Assembly (NCBI RefSeq): GCF_003014655.1
Contig: NZ_PYAT01000007.1
Coordinates: 124,001-188,000, forward strand
Direction: 5' to 3'
DNA from: Planomicrobium soli
GTDB taxonomy: Bacteria; Bacillota; Bacilli; Bacillales_A; Planococcaceae
Length of the DNA: 64,000 nucleotides
In this document: one piece after another, positions 56,397 through 64,000 of the stretch
Position numbering within the stretch: the stretch's first letter is position 1
Layout of the letters: each line of letters starts with the position of its first letter
Made by a program: the position numbers and the translations under genes
The notes under the pieces: generated by a model
Seen by the model: only the letters and a program-made list of their open reading frames with translations
Databases searched by the model: none
What the model was told of the DNA's origin: nothing

Positions 56397-59300
56397 ATGG
56401 TGAATAACATGAAAGCAAAAGATATTATGACAGCAGATCAGCTGATTGAAGCAATTCGCCAACTATGGGAAGGGCGCTCGCTCAGCCGGCTTCGCAAATG
56501 GCTTAACGGAATAGAGACAGAAGAAGAGTTCTACCGGTTGATTCAGCTGGCTGATCAGGCAGATCTCGACAATTACGGAAATTTTTTTGCGACTCAGGCA
56601 TACAAGCGATTGGGGACGCTTCGTTCGTTTGCGTGGCATTGCGCTAGGCTATTAGAAACAGGGGAAAGCTTGGAAGCGGAAGAGCGGATGCGTGCCCGTC
56701 TGCAAAATGCTGCGGCCAATGAGTACACGACAGCGGATTTGGCAGCAGCACATGATTTGCTGTTTAAAGTGTTTTGTGTACTGAACCGGCTGCCGGAAGC
56801 AAAAGAAGAATTGGAGAAAATCGAAAAGACTAAAGGATTTATCTGGCCAGATCAGGAAGGGTTTTATTATATACATAGCGGGGATTGGGAAACGGCCGAA
56901 CGCATTCTGAAAACTGCTTTGGCTCAAGGAGAATCAGAGCGCAGCAACTACACAAAGCTGCTTTACGTAGACTTTTTATCAATGGCTGGCCGTCAAGCCG
57001 AGTCTTTGGCCCTGTTGCAGGAATGGGAATTGGCAGAGCCGGAAAACTGGGCATTTCGCATTGAACAAGTGAGCAGGTTTTATCACCTGGAGCAATATGA
57101 AGAGGCACTGCATCTGATGCAGGAACTTAATCAGAAGAACCCATACAATGTGCGCCGCGATTATTTCATCTACCAGACAGCTGCCAGCCTGTATAAACTT
57201 GAGCGATGGAAAGAGCTGGATGGCTGGATCAGCAAGCATGAGGAAATTTTTAAAAGCACTATTTATGGAAAAACCGTCATCCAGCATGATGAAAAAATAA
57301 AACTGCTGAAGCTGACACCGAAGGTCCAAAAGATGAATTACTGTGTACCAGCTTCTCTCTCGCTCATCCTTGAAGCATTCGGAATGGATATCGGCCAAGA
57401 CGAAATTGCTTCACATGTTTTTGATGTGACCGGGTCGAAACTCCGGACCACTTTAACTTATATGGAATCGCTGGGATTCAGAGCGCAGTATTTCAAAGGG
57501 AACGTAGAGTTATATAAACAGTTTATAGATGCAGGGGTTCCAGTGCTCCTTAGTATGATGATTGAAAATAGCTCACATGTGCAGGTGGTTGTAGGTTATG
57601 ACGACCGGCTCCAAGGGCTTATCATCCAGGATCCGAATGACTCAGCGCCTTTTCTTCTTGCCTACTCAAAGGTGAAAACAGCTTATAAGTTGACGGATTC
57701 ACTAAGCGTAGCCTTTGTGAAGGAAGAACAAAAACCACTTTTGGATTTTCTTGATGGCAGCGAGCACCATTTTTTTGATCAGTTGTATACGTTCTTAGAT
57801 GAAACAAAGAACGATGAAAGTGAAGATTTTCTCCGCTTTTTGGACAGCCATATTGAAGAGCGTTATGCAGCGGTTGTCGGAATCGCTAGTTTGTTTACAG
57901 ATGGAGCCCAGGCTTTTCACGAAAAATGGATAGAGCGGCTTCAGCTGGAATTCGGGAAAGAAGATGCGGAAGTGGCGCTTCTGGCTGCCCATATGCATTT
58001 TTATAAGAAGCAATTGCCGGAAGCGCTTGCTTGCCTTGCCCATGTAGATGAAAAACAAAGCCCTTATGCATTGTTTTTAAAAGGGGCCATTTTAATGGAT
58101 CAGGACACTCATGAACAGGCAATTCCATTGCTGAAACAGTCGATTGAACTGGATCATTATCAGCCTGAGGCATACAGCCATCTTGCTCGGTGCTATTTGG
58201 AGACAGGCAAGGTTTACCAAGCATACAAATGGTCAAGTATTGCACTTGAACAACTGCCGTCTGATTTATTTGTACAGATTACTCACAGCCTGATTCAGTA
58301 TGAATCAGGAGCGTATGTAAAAGCACTGGAACGTTTCCAGAACCTTAGTGAAGAACATCCGGAAGATGGGTATTTTGTTTATGAAATCGGCCGGTGCTTC
58401 CAGCAGCTTGGGGAAGAAGAGCAAGCGATTGCAGCCTTCAAGCGGGCAATCGAAATAGACTGTGCCTTGCCGTACTCTTATCTGAGAATCGCTGAAATTC
58501 AAATGGAAGCGAAAGCATGGAAAGAAGCGGAAGAAATTATCAATGAAGGCATCAGCCAAGCTGAAAAAGTGGACATTCTGCATATATATCGGGGCCACAT
58601 TGCAGTAGAGCAAGGACGGTTCAAAGATGCGGAAACGGAATACCGAAAGGCGCTGGAGCTAGATCCAGAAGATTTATTTGCTGCTACGCATATCACCCAT
58701 ATGCTCCTTAAACAAGACCTGTTCAGGGAAGCGGGGGAGTGGATCGGTCAACATATTGAAAAGGCGGACACCGGCTATTATATCCGCACAGCATCGATGC
58801 TGTGGGAAGAGTGGCCCGGATATACAGGGAAAGAACAGGCGGTATCGTTGCTCGAAAAAGCACTTGAGAATCCCGGACAGGAAGGGTTTCATGACATTGC
58901 CGGACAATATGCCGAGTTCGGGGAAAATCCGTATTTCCGGCATCGGGTGCTGCAAAAATTCAAGAGTTTAAGAGAAGCAGGTCCTGATGAAGTATTGCTC
59001 TGCATGGAGGGGCAACTTCATGAAGAAGCCGATAACTATCGCTATGCCCGGAAACTATATCAGCAGGCGGTGGGAAAAATGGAATATCCACTGGCCTACT
59101 ACCGCCTAGGATTGCTGGAAGAAAAAAGCGGTAAATACGAAGCGGCTATCAACCATCACATTCGTTGCGCAGATTTAGATCCAGGATTCACCGCTGCCTA
59201 TGAAAGTTTGATGCGCAATTACATGGCCCTTGAAAACAAAGAGCGTGCATTTACTGCTGCATTGGTTGTACTAGAAAATGATCCGCTGGAACTTGATTTA

Positions 59301-60569
59301 GCAGAATTGTTCCTTTTGGCGGATACCGAAGCAGCAGTTTCTGCCATCTTAAAAAGAGTTGAGAAAATTACTGAAAAAGTGCCGGCAGAATGGCTGCTTA
59401 TGGTCGAGGCACATTGCATGGAGAAAGAAGGAAAGATCAAGGAAGCTGAAAAATTGCTTTTGCAAGCAAAAGCGGTAAATAAGGCTTATACGTCTCGGTT
59501 TGAGCATGTGGAATTTTGTGAACGCAGAGGAGATTTCAAACGCGCAGCGTCCTTATTGGAAGAATTGATGGCTGACTATCCGAGTTTGGCAGGATTATAT
59601 GCAAAATATATCGACATGCTGGTTGGAATCGGAAAGACAAATGAAATCGGCAAACGGCTGAAACGAAAACTTTCCGGCGAGGATTTGGCTATTGCGAAAA
59701 CTTATTGTGCGGATTTCCTGGCGCTGTGGTTTGAAGAATTCGAGCAGGAAAAGCCAAAAGGTTTGATTTCGAAGATGCGCCATCACGCACGTTCGCTGCG
59801 GACCATCACTACCCTTATCACCTTATATGAAGAGGCCATTAAAAAGCTGCCGGAAAATGAAATGCCGGTCATGCGCTTGGCAGAACTATACTTGAGCAGG
59901 GAAATGGTGCAGGAAGCTTTAGATGTACTAAAACCTTTTGTCGAACGGACAAGCAATTATGAAGCGACTTTGCTGCAGATTCGAGCGACGCTTCAGCTGG
60001 CTGAAAAAGAAGAATCATATAAAATTGCCCGGGCAGCTGCTGTCCAAGCACGAAAGCTTCATAAAGAGCACTCATACGATGCACGCCTGTTGCTGCTTAG
60101 AGGAGAGGCGCTTACCGTTATTGATGAAACTGAAAAAGCGCTGCAGCAATATGAAGAGCTTATTAACCTCGAACCTTTCAACGCAGAAGGCTACATTCAC
60201 TTGATGCATCTTTTAGCAGAGCGCCGTCCCAGCAAGGTAAAAGGATTTGAGGCGCGCTTGCCGGAAGAATTGGAAGGCCATGAATGGATCCGCCTTAATC
60301 TCGGAATGGTGTATATTGCAGTGGAAGAAGGCTTGAAGGCGCATGAGATTCTGTTGTCGCTGATGCAAGATGAAGAAGATTATTGGCCGGCCTATTACGA
60401 ACTGGCCCGCGCAGAAATGATGCTTGGCAATAAACAGGATGCGCTAAACCATTTGCGTTACCTCTTACGTCAGGAAGAGGGCAAGCACTATATTCTGTCT
60501 GTCAATGATGATCCACTGTTTGAACCTATTATAGAAGAACTAAATAACCAGGTCGGCGAATTTGCCTGA
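56397..60569 (+). CDS. Giant TPR protein with internal C39-like peptidase domain
   Basis: A 1390-residue soluble protein with no signal peptide or membrane segment. Residues 1-300 and 470-1385 are helical tetratricopeptide-type repeats; clear ones include AIAAFKRAIEIDCALPYSYL, DAETEYRKALELDPED and ARKLYQQAVGKMEYPLAYYR. Between them, about 305-450, is a C39-like cysteine peptidase fold: C316 in MNYCVPASLSLILEAFG, H394 in NSSHVQVVVGYDD and D412 in IIQDPND, with spacing like bacteriocin-processing C39 domains. All three residues of the triad are present. GGGAG lies 8-10 bases before the ATG. Single gene with a terminator; its substrate and function are unknown to me. Confidence 0.82.
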   Translation: MVNNMKAKDIMTADQLIEAIRQLWEGRSLSRLRKWLNGIETEEEFYRLIQLADQADLDNYGNFFATQAYKRLGTLRSFAWHCARLLETGESLEAEERMRARLQNAAANEYTTADLAAAHDLLFKVFCVLNRLPEAKEELEKIEKTKGFIWPDQEGFYYIHSGDWETAERILKTALAQGESERSNYTKLLYVDFLSMAGRQAESLALLQEWELAEPENWAFRIEQVSRFYHLEQYEEALHLMQELNQKNPYNVRRDYFIYQTAASLYKLERWKELDGWISKHEEIFKSTIYGKTVIQHDEKIKLLKLTPKVQKMNYCVPASLSLILEAFGMDIGQDEIASHVFDVTGSKLRTTLTYMESLGFRAQYFKGNVELYKQFIDAGVPVLLSMMIENSSHVQVVVGYDDRLQGLIIQDPNDSAPFLLAYSKVKTAYKLTDSLSVAFVKEEQKPLLDFLDGSEHHFFDQLYTFLDETKNDESEDFLRFLDSHIEERYAAVVGIASLFTDGAQAFHEKWIERLQLEFGKEDAEVALLAAHMHFYKKQLPEALACLAHVDEKQSPYALFLKGAILMDQDTHEQAIPLLKQSIELDHYQPEAYSHLARCYLETGKVYQAYKWSSIALEQLPSDLFVQITHSLIQYESGAYVKALERFQNLSEEHPEDGYFVYEIGRCFQQLGEEEQAIAAFKRAIEIDCALPYSYLRIAEIQMEAKAWKEAEEIINEGISQAEKVDILHIYRGHIAVEQGRFKDAETEYRKALELDPEDLFAATHITHMLLKQDLFREAGEWIGQHIEKADTGYYIRTASMLWEEWPGYTGKEQAVSLLEKALENPGQEGFHDIAGQYAEFGENPYFRHRVLQKFKSLREAGPDEVLLCMEGQLHEEADNYRYARKLYQQAVGKMEYPLAYYRLGLLEEKSGKYEAAINHHIRCADLDPGFTAAYESLMRNYMALENKERAFTAALVVLENDPLELDLAELFLLADTEAAVSAILKRVEKITEKVPAEWLLMVEAHCMEKEGKIKEAEKLLLQAKAVNKAYTSRFEHVEFCERRGDFKRAASLLEELMADYPSLAGLYAKYIDMLVGIGKTNEIGKRLKRKLSGEDLAIAKTYCADFLALWFEEFEQEKPKGLISKMRHHARSLRTITTLITLYEEAIKKLPENEMPVMRLAELYLSREMVQEALDVLKPFVERTSNYEATLLQIRATLQLAEKEESYKIARAAAVQARKLHKEHSYDARLLLLRGEALTVIDETEKALQQYEELINLEPFNAEGYIHLMHLLAERRPSKVKGFEARLPEELEGHEWIRLNLGMVYIAVEEGLKAHEILLSLMQDEEDYWPAYYELARAEMMLGNKQDALNHLRYLLRQEEGKHYILSVNDDPLFEPIIEELNNQVGEFA

Positions 60570-60583
60570 CTAAAGCTAGAAAT

Positions 60584-60619
60584 GCCTTCCGGTTGATAGA
60601 GTCGACTGGAAGGCTTTTT
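60584..60619 (+). terminator. Terminator of the TPR-C39 gene
   Basis: GCCTTCC (60584-60590) pairs with GGAAGGC (60608-60614), with inner GT/AC, followed by TTTTTC. Confidence 0.8.
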
Positions 60620-60740
60620 CGTGTTTTCTATAATAAAAATTAAATAATTCAATATTTTTTTAAAAAAAGTGATCTAATCCTCTTCTTTCACCGTTTAGTT
60701 AGCAGAACAAAAAACAAAACAGAAAAAGGAGATGGTTAAA

Positions 60741-62120
60741 ATGAAAATGAACAAACTTTTAGTTGCATTACCATTAACGCTTTCTTTATTAGTCCCTACT
60801 GCTGCACTTGCGGATAGTCACGGAGGACATTCCGAGAAGGGTGGGCATTCACAAAACGAGTCTTCCATGGAAGCAGGAACTGCAACACCCGCTGCTGAAC
60901 TGCGGATTGCCTTGGACACTGTTTTGACGGAGCATGCATTCCTTGCAGTGGAAGCGATGAGAAAAGGCGTGGATGGCGCTGAAGATTTTGATCAGGCGTC
61001 TGGAGCCTTGCTTGCAAATGCCGATGATCTAAAAGCGGCTGTTGCGTCAGTATATGGAGAAGAAGGGGCAGCGCAATTTGATGAGATCTGGAAATCCCAT
61101 ATCGGTTATTTCGTCGACTATGTAACGGCAACAGCTGAAGACAACCAGGAAGGCAAGGACAAAGCACTTGCTGATTTGGACGAATATAAGAAAACCCAAG
61201 CAGAATTCTTTGATGCTGCAACCGAAGGGCGCTTGCCTGCCGCTGCAGTCGAAGAAGGATTGGACATGCACGTAGACCAGTTGGTTGAAGCATTTGATGC
61301 GTATGTAGCTGGCGACTTTGAAAAAGCTTACTCGCTAGAACGGGAATCGATCCACCATATGAGCATGTTTGCAGAAACGTTATCGATTGCAATCACGGAT
61401 CAATTTGCTGACAAGTTCGAGAACACAAATCCGGATACACCGGCAATCGACCTTCGTGCACAATTGAACGCTACGTTCACTGAGCATGCTGGACTTGCAG
61501 CAATGGCGATGCAAGACGGAGCTGACGGAGCTGAAAGCTTTGAAGCAGCATCTGGAGCATTGCTGGCAAACGCTGACGACCTTTCCGCTGCTGTCGCTTC
61601 GGTATACGGCGAAGAAGCTGGCGCGCAGTTTGATGAAATCTGGAAGTCACATATCGGCTACTTTGTAGATTATGTAGTGGCGACTGGCGAAGGAAATGCT
61701 GAAGGCCAGGAACAGGCGAAAGCAGAGCTTGATGAATATATCGTCGAACAAGCTGCCCTTTTGGACGCGGCAACTGAAGGCCGAGTTCCTGCTGATGCAC
61801 TTGAAGAAGGATTGACTGCGCACGTCGGCCAATTGCTGAAGGCTTTTGACTCTTACGTAGCTGGCGATTACGAGACAGCTTACAGCTCGATTCGTGAAGC
61901 ATACGCTCACATGACAATGCCGGCAGCAGGTCTGTCAGAAGCGATTGTTGATCAGTTCCCGGAAAAATTCAGTGCCGCAGAAATGCCTTCTGAAATGCCG
62001 AAAACTGGAATGGGCGGAATGGCCGATTCATCTACAACACCATTCATGTGGATTCTAGCAGGTTTAATGCTAGCAGGCTTGACTACTACATTGGCATTGC
62101 GTGTGCGTAGACAATCTTAA
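60741..62120 (+). CDS. Duplicated-domain surface protein with MPKTG sorting signal
   Basis: Exported protein, 459 residues. A signal peptide (basic head MKMNK, core LLVALPLTLSLLVP, cut near TAALADS) precedes a His-rich spacer (SHGGHSEKGGHS). Two tandem copies of about 160 residues follow: both contain SGALLANADDL, AAVASVYGEE, QFDEIWKSHIGYFVDYV and AATEGR. Each repeat has conserved His (TEHAFLAVEAM / TEHAGLAAMAM; EGLDMHVDQL / EGLTAHVGQL; SIHHMSM / AYAHMTM), suggesting metal binding. The C-terminus has MPKTG, a hydrophobic helix, and RVRRQS, a sortase-type sorting signal. ATG 60741 is 9 bases after AAGGAG. I believe relatives are labelled copper amine oxidase, but I see no support for that activity. 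Confidence 0.82.
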   Translation: MKMNKLLVALPLTLSLLVPTAALADSHGGHSEKGGHSQNESSMEAGTATPAAELRIALDTVLTEHAFLAVEAMRKGVDGAEDFDQASGALLANADDLKAAVASVYGEEGAAQFDEIWKSHIGYFVDYVTATAEDNQEGKDKALADLDEYKKTQAEFFDAATEGRLPAAAVEEGLDMHVDQLVEAFDAYVAGDFEKAYSLERESIHHMSMFAETLSIAITDQFADKFENTNPDTPAIDLRAQLNATFTEHAGLAAMAMQDGADGAESFEAASGALLANADDLSAAVASVYGEEAGAQFDEIWKSHIGYFVDYVVATGEGNAEGQEQAKAELDEYIVEQAALLDAATEGRVPADALEEGLTAHVGQLLKAFDSYVAGDYETAYSSIREAYAHMTMPAAGLSEAIVDQFPEKFSAAEMPSEMPKTGMGGMADSSTTPFMWILAGLMLAGLTTTLALRVRRQS

Positions 62121-62135
62121 TAGTAGAGTGAAATG

Positions 62136-62166
62136 AAAAAGCTAGCCGGTCGAGGCTAGCTTTTTT
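62136..62166 (+). terminator. Terminator of the surface protein gene
   Basis: AAAAAGCTAGCC pairs with GGCTAGCTTTTTT around GGTCGA. Confidence 0.9.
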
Positions 62167-62318
62167 CTTTGTGCCAAAAAACTTTAGATCGTTTTCTTAT
62201 CCAAATTTAGTTGGGGCCTGGTTTGCTAATGAGACTCCTTGTTAAAGAAACAAAGGCATTTTCTTTGTTCTAATAAAGCATGAAAAAAAGTACTGCCACT
62301 TGGCAGGACTCAGTGAGG

Positions 62319-62690
62319 TCATTCTTCCAAGAGTACGATTCTCTGGGCAATACCAAGAGTATTTTCTGCACTTTCTTTAGATTCCCATATTGCTACCTTG
62401 TTTCCAACTCTAAAAGCACCATCAAAGTTTGTGAAGTTGGAGTAGAACGTGATCACGCCAAGTGTATTAGATGGATTTATATCCATAGCTTCTTCTTTTG
62501 AAATTCCATTTATGACAAGGAGCGTTTGTTTATCTTCAATAACTCCAACTATATATCCGGTGAAAGCAGGTTCTTCTGAAATGATGTCGGTCGCTGGATA
62601 AGGTGATTCAACGAGTGCTTCTGTTGGTTTCGAACAGGCAGAACTAATCAGGATTAATAAAACAACAAATAAACACTTTAAAGCTTTCAT
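62319..62690 (-). CDS. Small lipoprotein
   Basis: Membrane-attached lipoprotein of 123 residues. The signal peptide MKALKCLFVVLLILIS leads to the lipobox SSAC; Cys 19 would carry lipid. The mature part has YIVGVIEDKQTLLVINGISKEEA and ITFYSNFTNFDGAFRVGNKVAIW, which resembles DUF3221-type domains of Bacillus lipoproteins (unknown role). AAGGAGGG is 6 bases before the ATG. Single gene, between the surface protein and the hypothetical gene. Confidence 0.8.
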   Translation of the reverse strand: MKALKCLFVVLLILISSACSKPTEALVESPYPATDIISEEPAFTGYIVGVIEDKQTLLVINGISKEEAMDINPSNTLGVITFYSNFTNFDGAFRVGNKVAIWESKESAENTLGIAQRIVLLEE

Positions 62691-62815
62691 AAAACTCCCT
62701 CCTTGTAATCTTCTTCCATACTATACGTATACATCCTTAAATAGATTCGGACTTTTTAGAAGGAATTAGATCAGAGGTTTTTGGGCAAGCTAAGCTTTTG
62801 TGCGTAAGCTTCCTT

Positions 62816-63490
62816 TTAAAATTCACTGTAAGAAGCTGAAGGGGTGGCAAGCACTCCTGACTTGCCTATTCTTTTAAGAAAGGGTGGAGTATCTTGGAGC
62901 TTTTGATAGTTTTCGTTCCATACCAATGCCAAAAATTTTTTTTGGGAATGCAGAATGGCAGGGGCTGATAATTTTTCAAAGCGATAGCATTCGGAAGGGG
63001 TTGTTTCCATGCAATCAAACAGTTCACGTACATCTTCATCCAAGGCGATTCCGCCTGCTATGAATTCGAATTTTTCATAAAGTGTAATCAGGAAGTCTAT
63101 GAAGCATGGCAAATCCTCGTTTTTAATTCCTGATTGGTTCCATTCTGGCGCATCGAACTGGCTGCCAAAAAACCGGAAATCAACAAGAAGTGTATTAGAG
63201 GAAAGTTGTTCTGCATGTAGAATAGCTTTTCTTTTGCCGGAGATATCCGCCTCTAGCTTGAATTCAAGCGAATGGATAATCAGTGAATTGGGATCTGACT
63301 CATCATATAGATACCCAGCCTCGAAAGCCGCAATCAGTTCTTCTATATTGGGATCAACAATGTTAACCGGAATAGCAAGGTCAGAAAGCTTGCTGGCCAG
63401 AGATTGGATGATTTCTTTTCTTTCTTCTCGAAACTCGCATAAAAAACTGACTTCGAGAAAAGGGCCTCCTTGCAGCCAGTTTAGAGCCAT
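62816..63490 (-). CDS. Uncharacterised 225-residue protein
   Basis: Soluble protein of unknown family. It starts MALNWLQGGPFLEVSFLCEF and has an alternating alpha/beta pattern: KEIIQSLASKLSDLAIPVNIVD, IHSLEFKLEADISGKRKAIL, LVDFRFFGSQFDAPEWNQSG, FLITLYEKFEFIAGGIALDEDV. ATG 63490 is the start: GGGAGG lies 7 bases before it; a longer frame to 63628 would read back through the upstream terminator. It lies about 100 bases downstream of the sortase-like gene on the same strand. Confidence 0.6.
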   Translation of the reverse strand: MALNWLQGGPFLEVSFLCEFREERKEIIQSLASKLSDLAIPVNIVDPNIEELIAAFEAGYLYDESDPNSLIIHSLEFKLEADISGKRKAILHAEQLSSNTLLVDFRFFGSQFDAPEWNQSGIKNEDLPCFIDFLITLYEKFEFIAGGIALDEDVRELFDCMETTPSECYRFEKLSAPAILHSQKKFLALVWNENYQKLQDTPPFLKRIGKSGVLATPSASYSEF

Positions 63491-63551
63491 CAGTTTTCCT
63501 CCCATAAAAGATTCTTTTTCTTGAATGATACACGAAAGGGCCAATAGAAAA

Positions 63552-63589
63552 AACCGGACGACCAGCTTTATGAGCATGGAGGTCCGGTT
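63552..63589 (-). terminator. Terminator of the sortase-like gene
   Basis: On the minus strand AACCGGAC and GTCCGGTT enclose a loop and are followed by TTTTTTC, 8 bases past the stop codon. Confidence 0.82.
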
Positions 63590-63596
63590 CTTAAGT

Positions 63597-64000
63597 TTAT
63601 TGTGTTGCTTGGGCTTTTTTTGATTCATTCAAATCGACGTCCACGGAGGTGACAAAATAGCGTTTGTCAGGAGAAGTTTGCAGCTCCACTTTTTTCCGGT
63701 CGAACAGTGAAACCGTGTCGATTTTCTTTATTTCACCCGTCTTTTTGTCTTCTTCGTAAATACGGTAGCCGATGATGGCATCATCGCGTACTGCATACCA
63801 AGAGATATTGGATGAGGTGGCTTTAACATTTGTTGGCGGTTCTGGCTCTTTTTCCTTTGTAGCCGAATCAGAGACCAGTTCCGCGGATACAACAAGCCGT
63901 TCTTCATGTGAACCGATTTTCCGGTTGAAATCGCCTATACATGTAATCAAGTTGATCATGCGTTTGCCCGAGCTGCCGAATATTTCTTCAATCGGTGCTT
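63597..64000 (-). CDS. Sortase with C-terminal fibronectin-III-like domain (3' part)
   Basis: The gene enters from beyond the window end; 134 residues are visible. They begin APIEEIFGSSGKRMINLITC, where LITC holds the catalytic Cys of sortases, and HEERLVVSAEL carries the catalytic Arg, in the right order and spacing for a class F-like enzyme. After about residue 60 comes a fibronectin-III-like domain (PEPPTNVKATSSNISWYAV, IIGYRIYEEDKKTGEIKK, YFVTSVDVDLNESKKA). The frame continues with no stop up to 64000. The MPKTG surface protein at 60741 is a candidate substrate. A sortase fused to such a domain is uncommon. Confidence 0.75.
   Translation of the reverse strand, partial: APIEEIFGSSGKRMINLITCIGDFNRKIGSHEERLVVSAELVSDSATKEKEPEPPTNVKATSSNISWYAVRDDAIIGYRIYEEDKKTGEIKKIDTVSLFDRKKVELQTSPDKRYFVTSVDVDLNESKKAQATQ

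Noticed and set aside
60741-62120. Calling the surface protein a copper amine oxidase
   Set aside because: No topaquinone motif (N-Y-D/E) or amine oxidase domain is seen; only a two-copy His-containing repeat.

Overview
The window reads as chromosome of a low-to-moderate GC member of the Bacillota, most likely a Planococcus-like member of the Planococcaceae. The reasons are strong AGGAGG-type ribosome sites, Bacillus-type operon sets (csoR-copZ-copA, paiA-paiB, catD-catE, bglP-bglH with RAT antiterminators, msmX), RsbR/sigma-B style signalling and many small integral membrane proteins. This is inference from gene content; there is no rRNA. I saw no tRNA, CRISPR array, IS transposase or phage gene.

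Layout. 1-10.7 kb: a membrane protein cut by the window edge, a triple-PAS diguanylate cyclase, a broken GNAT gene, a haloacetate-dehalogenase-like hydrolase, an EamA transporter, a BmrR-type MerR regulator with its MFS pump and a textbook 19-bp-spacer operator, then an XRE-cupin regulator divergent from a DoxX plus extradiol-dioxygenase-like pair (catDE-like). 10.9-16.1 kb: iron alcohol dehydrogenase, SstT serine/threonine symporter, and an unusual fusion of a DHODH-like barrel with a duplicated membrane domain. 16.3-24.5 kb: aryl-beta-glucoside utilisation (two GH1 phospho-glucosidases, an EIIBCA permease, two HAD phosphatases), with two RAT/terminator switches and a CcpA site, followed by a GC-rich non-coding repeat island. 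24.7-35.4 kb: DUF805 protein, RsbR co-antagonist, ECF sigma/anti-sigma pair, ABC exporter, large catalase, K+/H+ antiporter and AI-2E family permease. 35.5-41 kb: lipoprotein, copper operon with three CsoR operators, MarR-paiA-paiB operon. 41.3-47.5 kb: a c-di-GMP synthase next to a c-di-GMP phosphodiesterase, MsmX ATPase and PucR-like regulator. 47.6-54.9 kb: two ATP-grasp ligases, two FemAB/GNAT-like acyltransferases and a third, truncated ATP-grasp gene. 55-64 kb: LLM flavin oxidoreductase, a 1390-residue TPR protein with an internal C39-like peptidase domain, a duplicated-domain surface protein with an MPKTG sorting signal, two hypothetical genes and the end of a sortase fused to a fibronectin-III-like domain.

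What stands out. The least familiar material is (i) the ATP-grasp plus FemAB-like locus, which looks like a ribosome-independent amide-bond-forming system, (ii) the TPR-C39 protein, and (iii) the DHODH-like/membrane fusion. Many apparent reading frames begin upstream of the real start; where a Shine-Dalgarno sequence decided the start I moved it and say so. All identifications are by reading motifs; no search was run.
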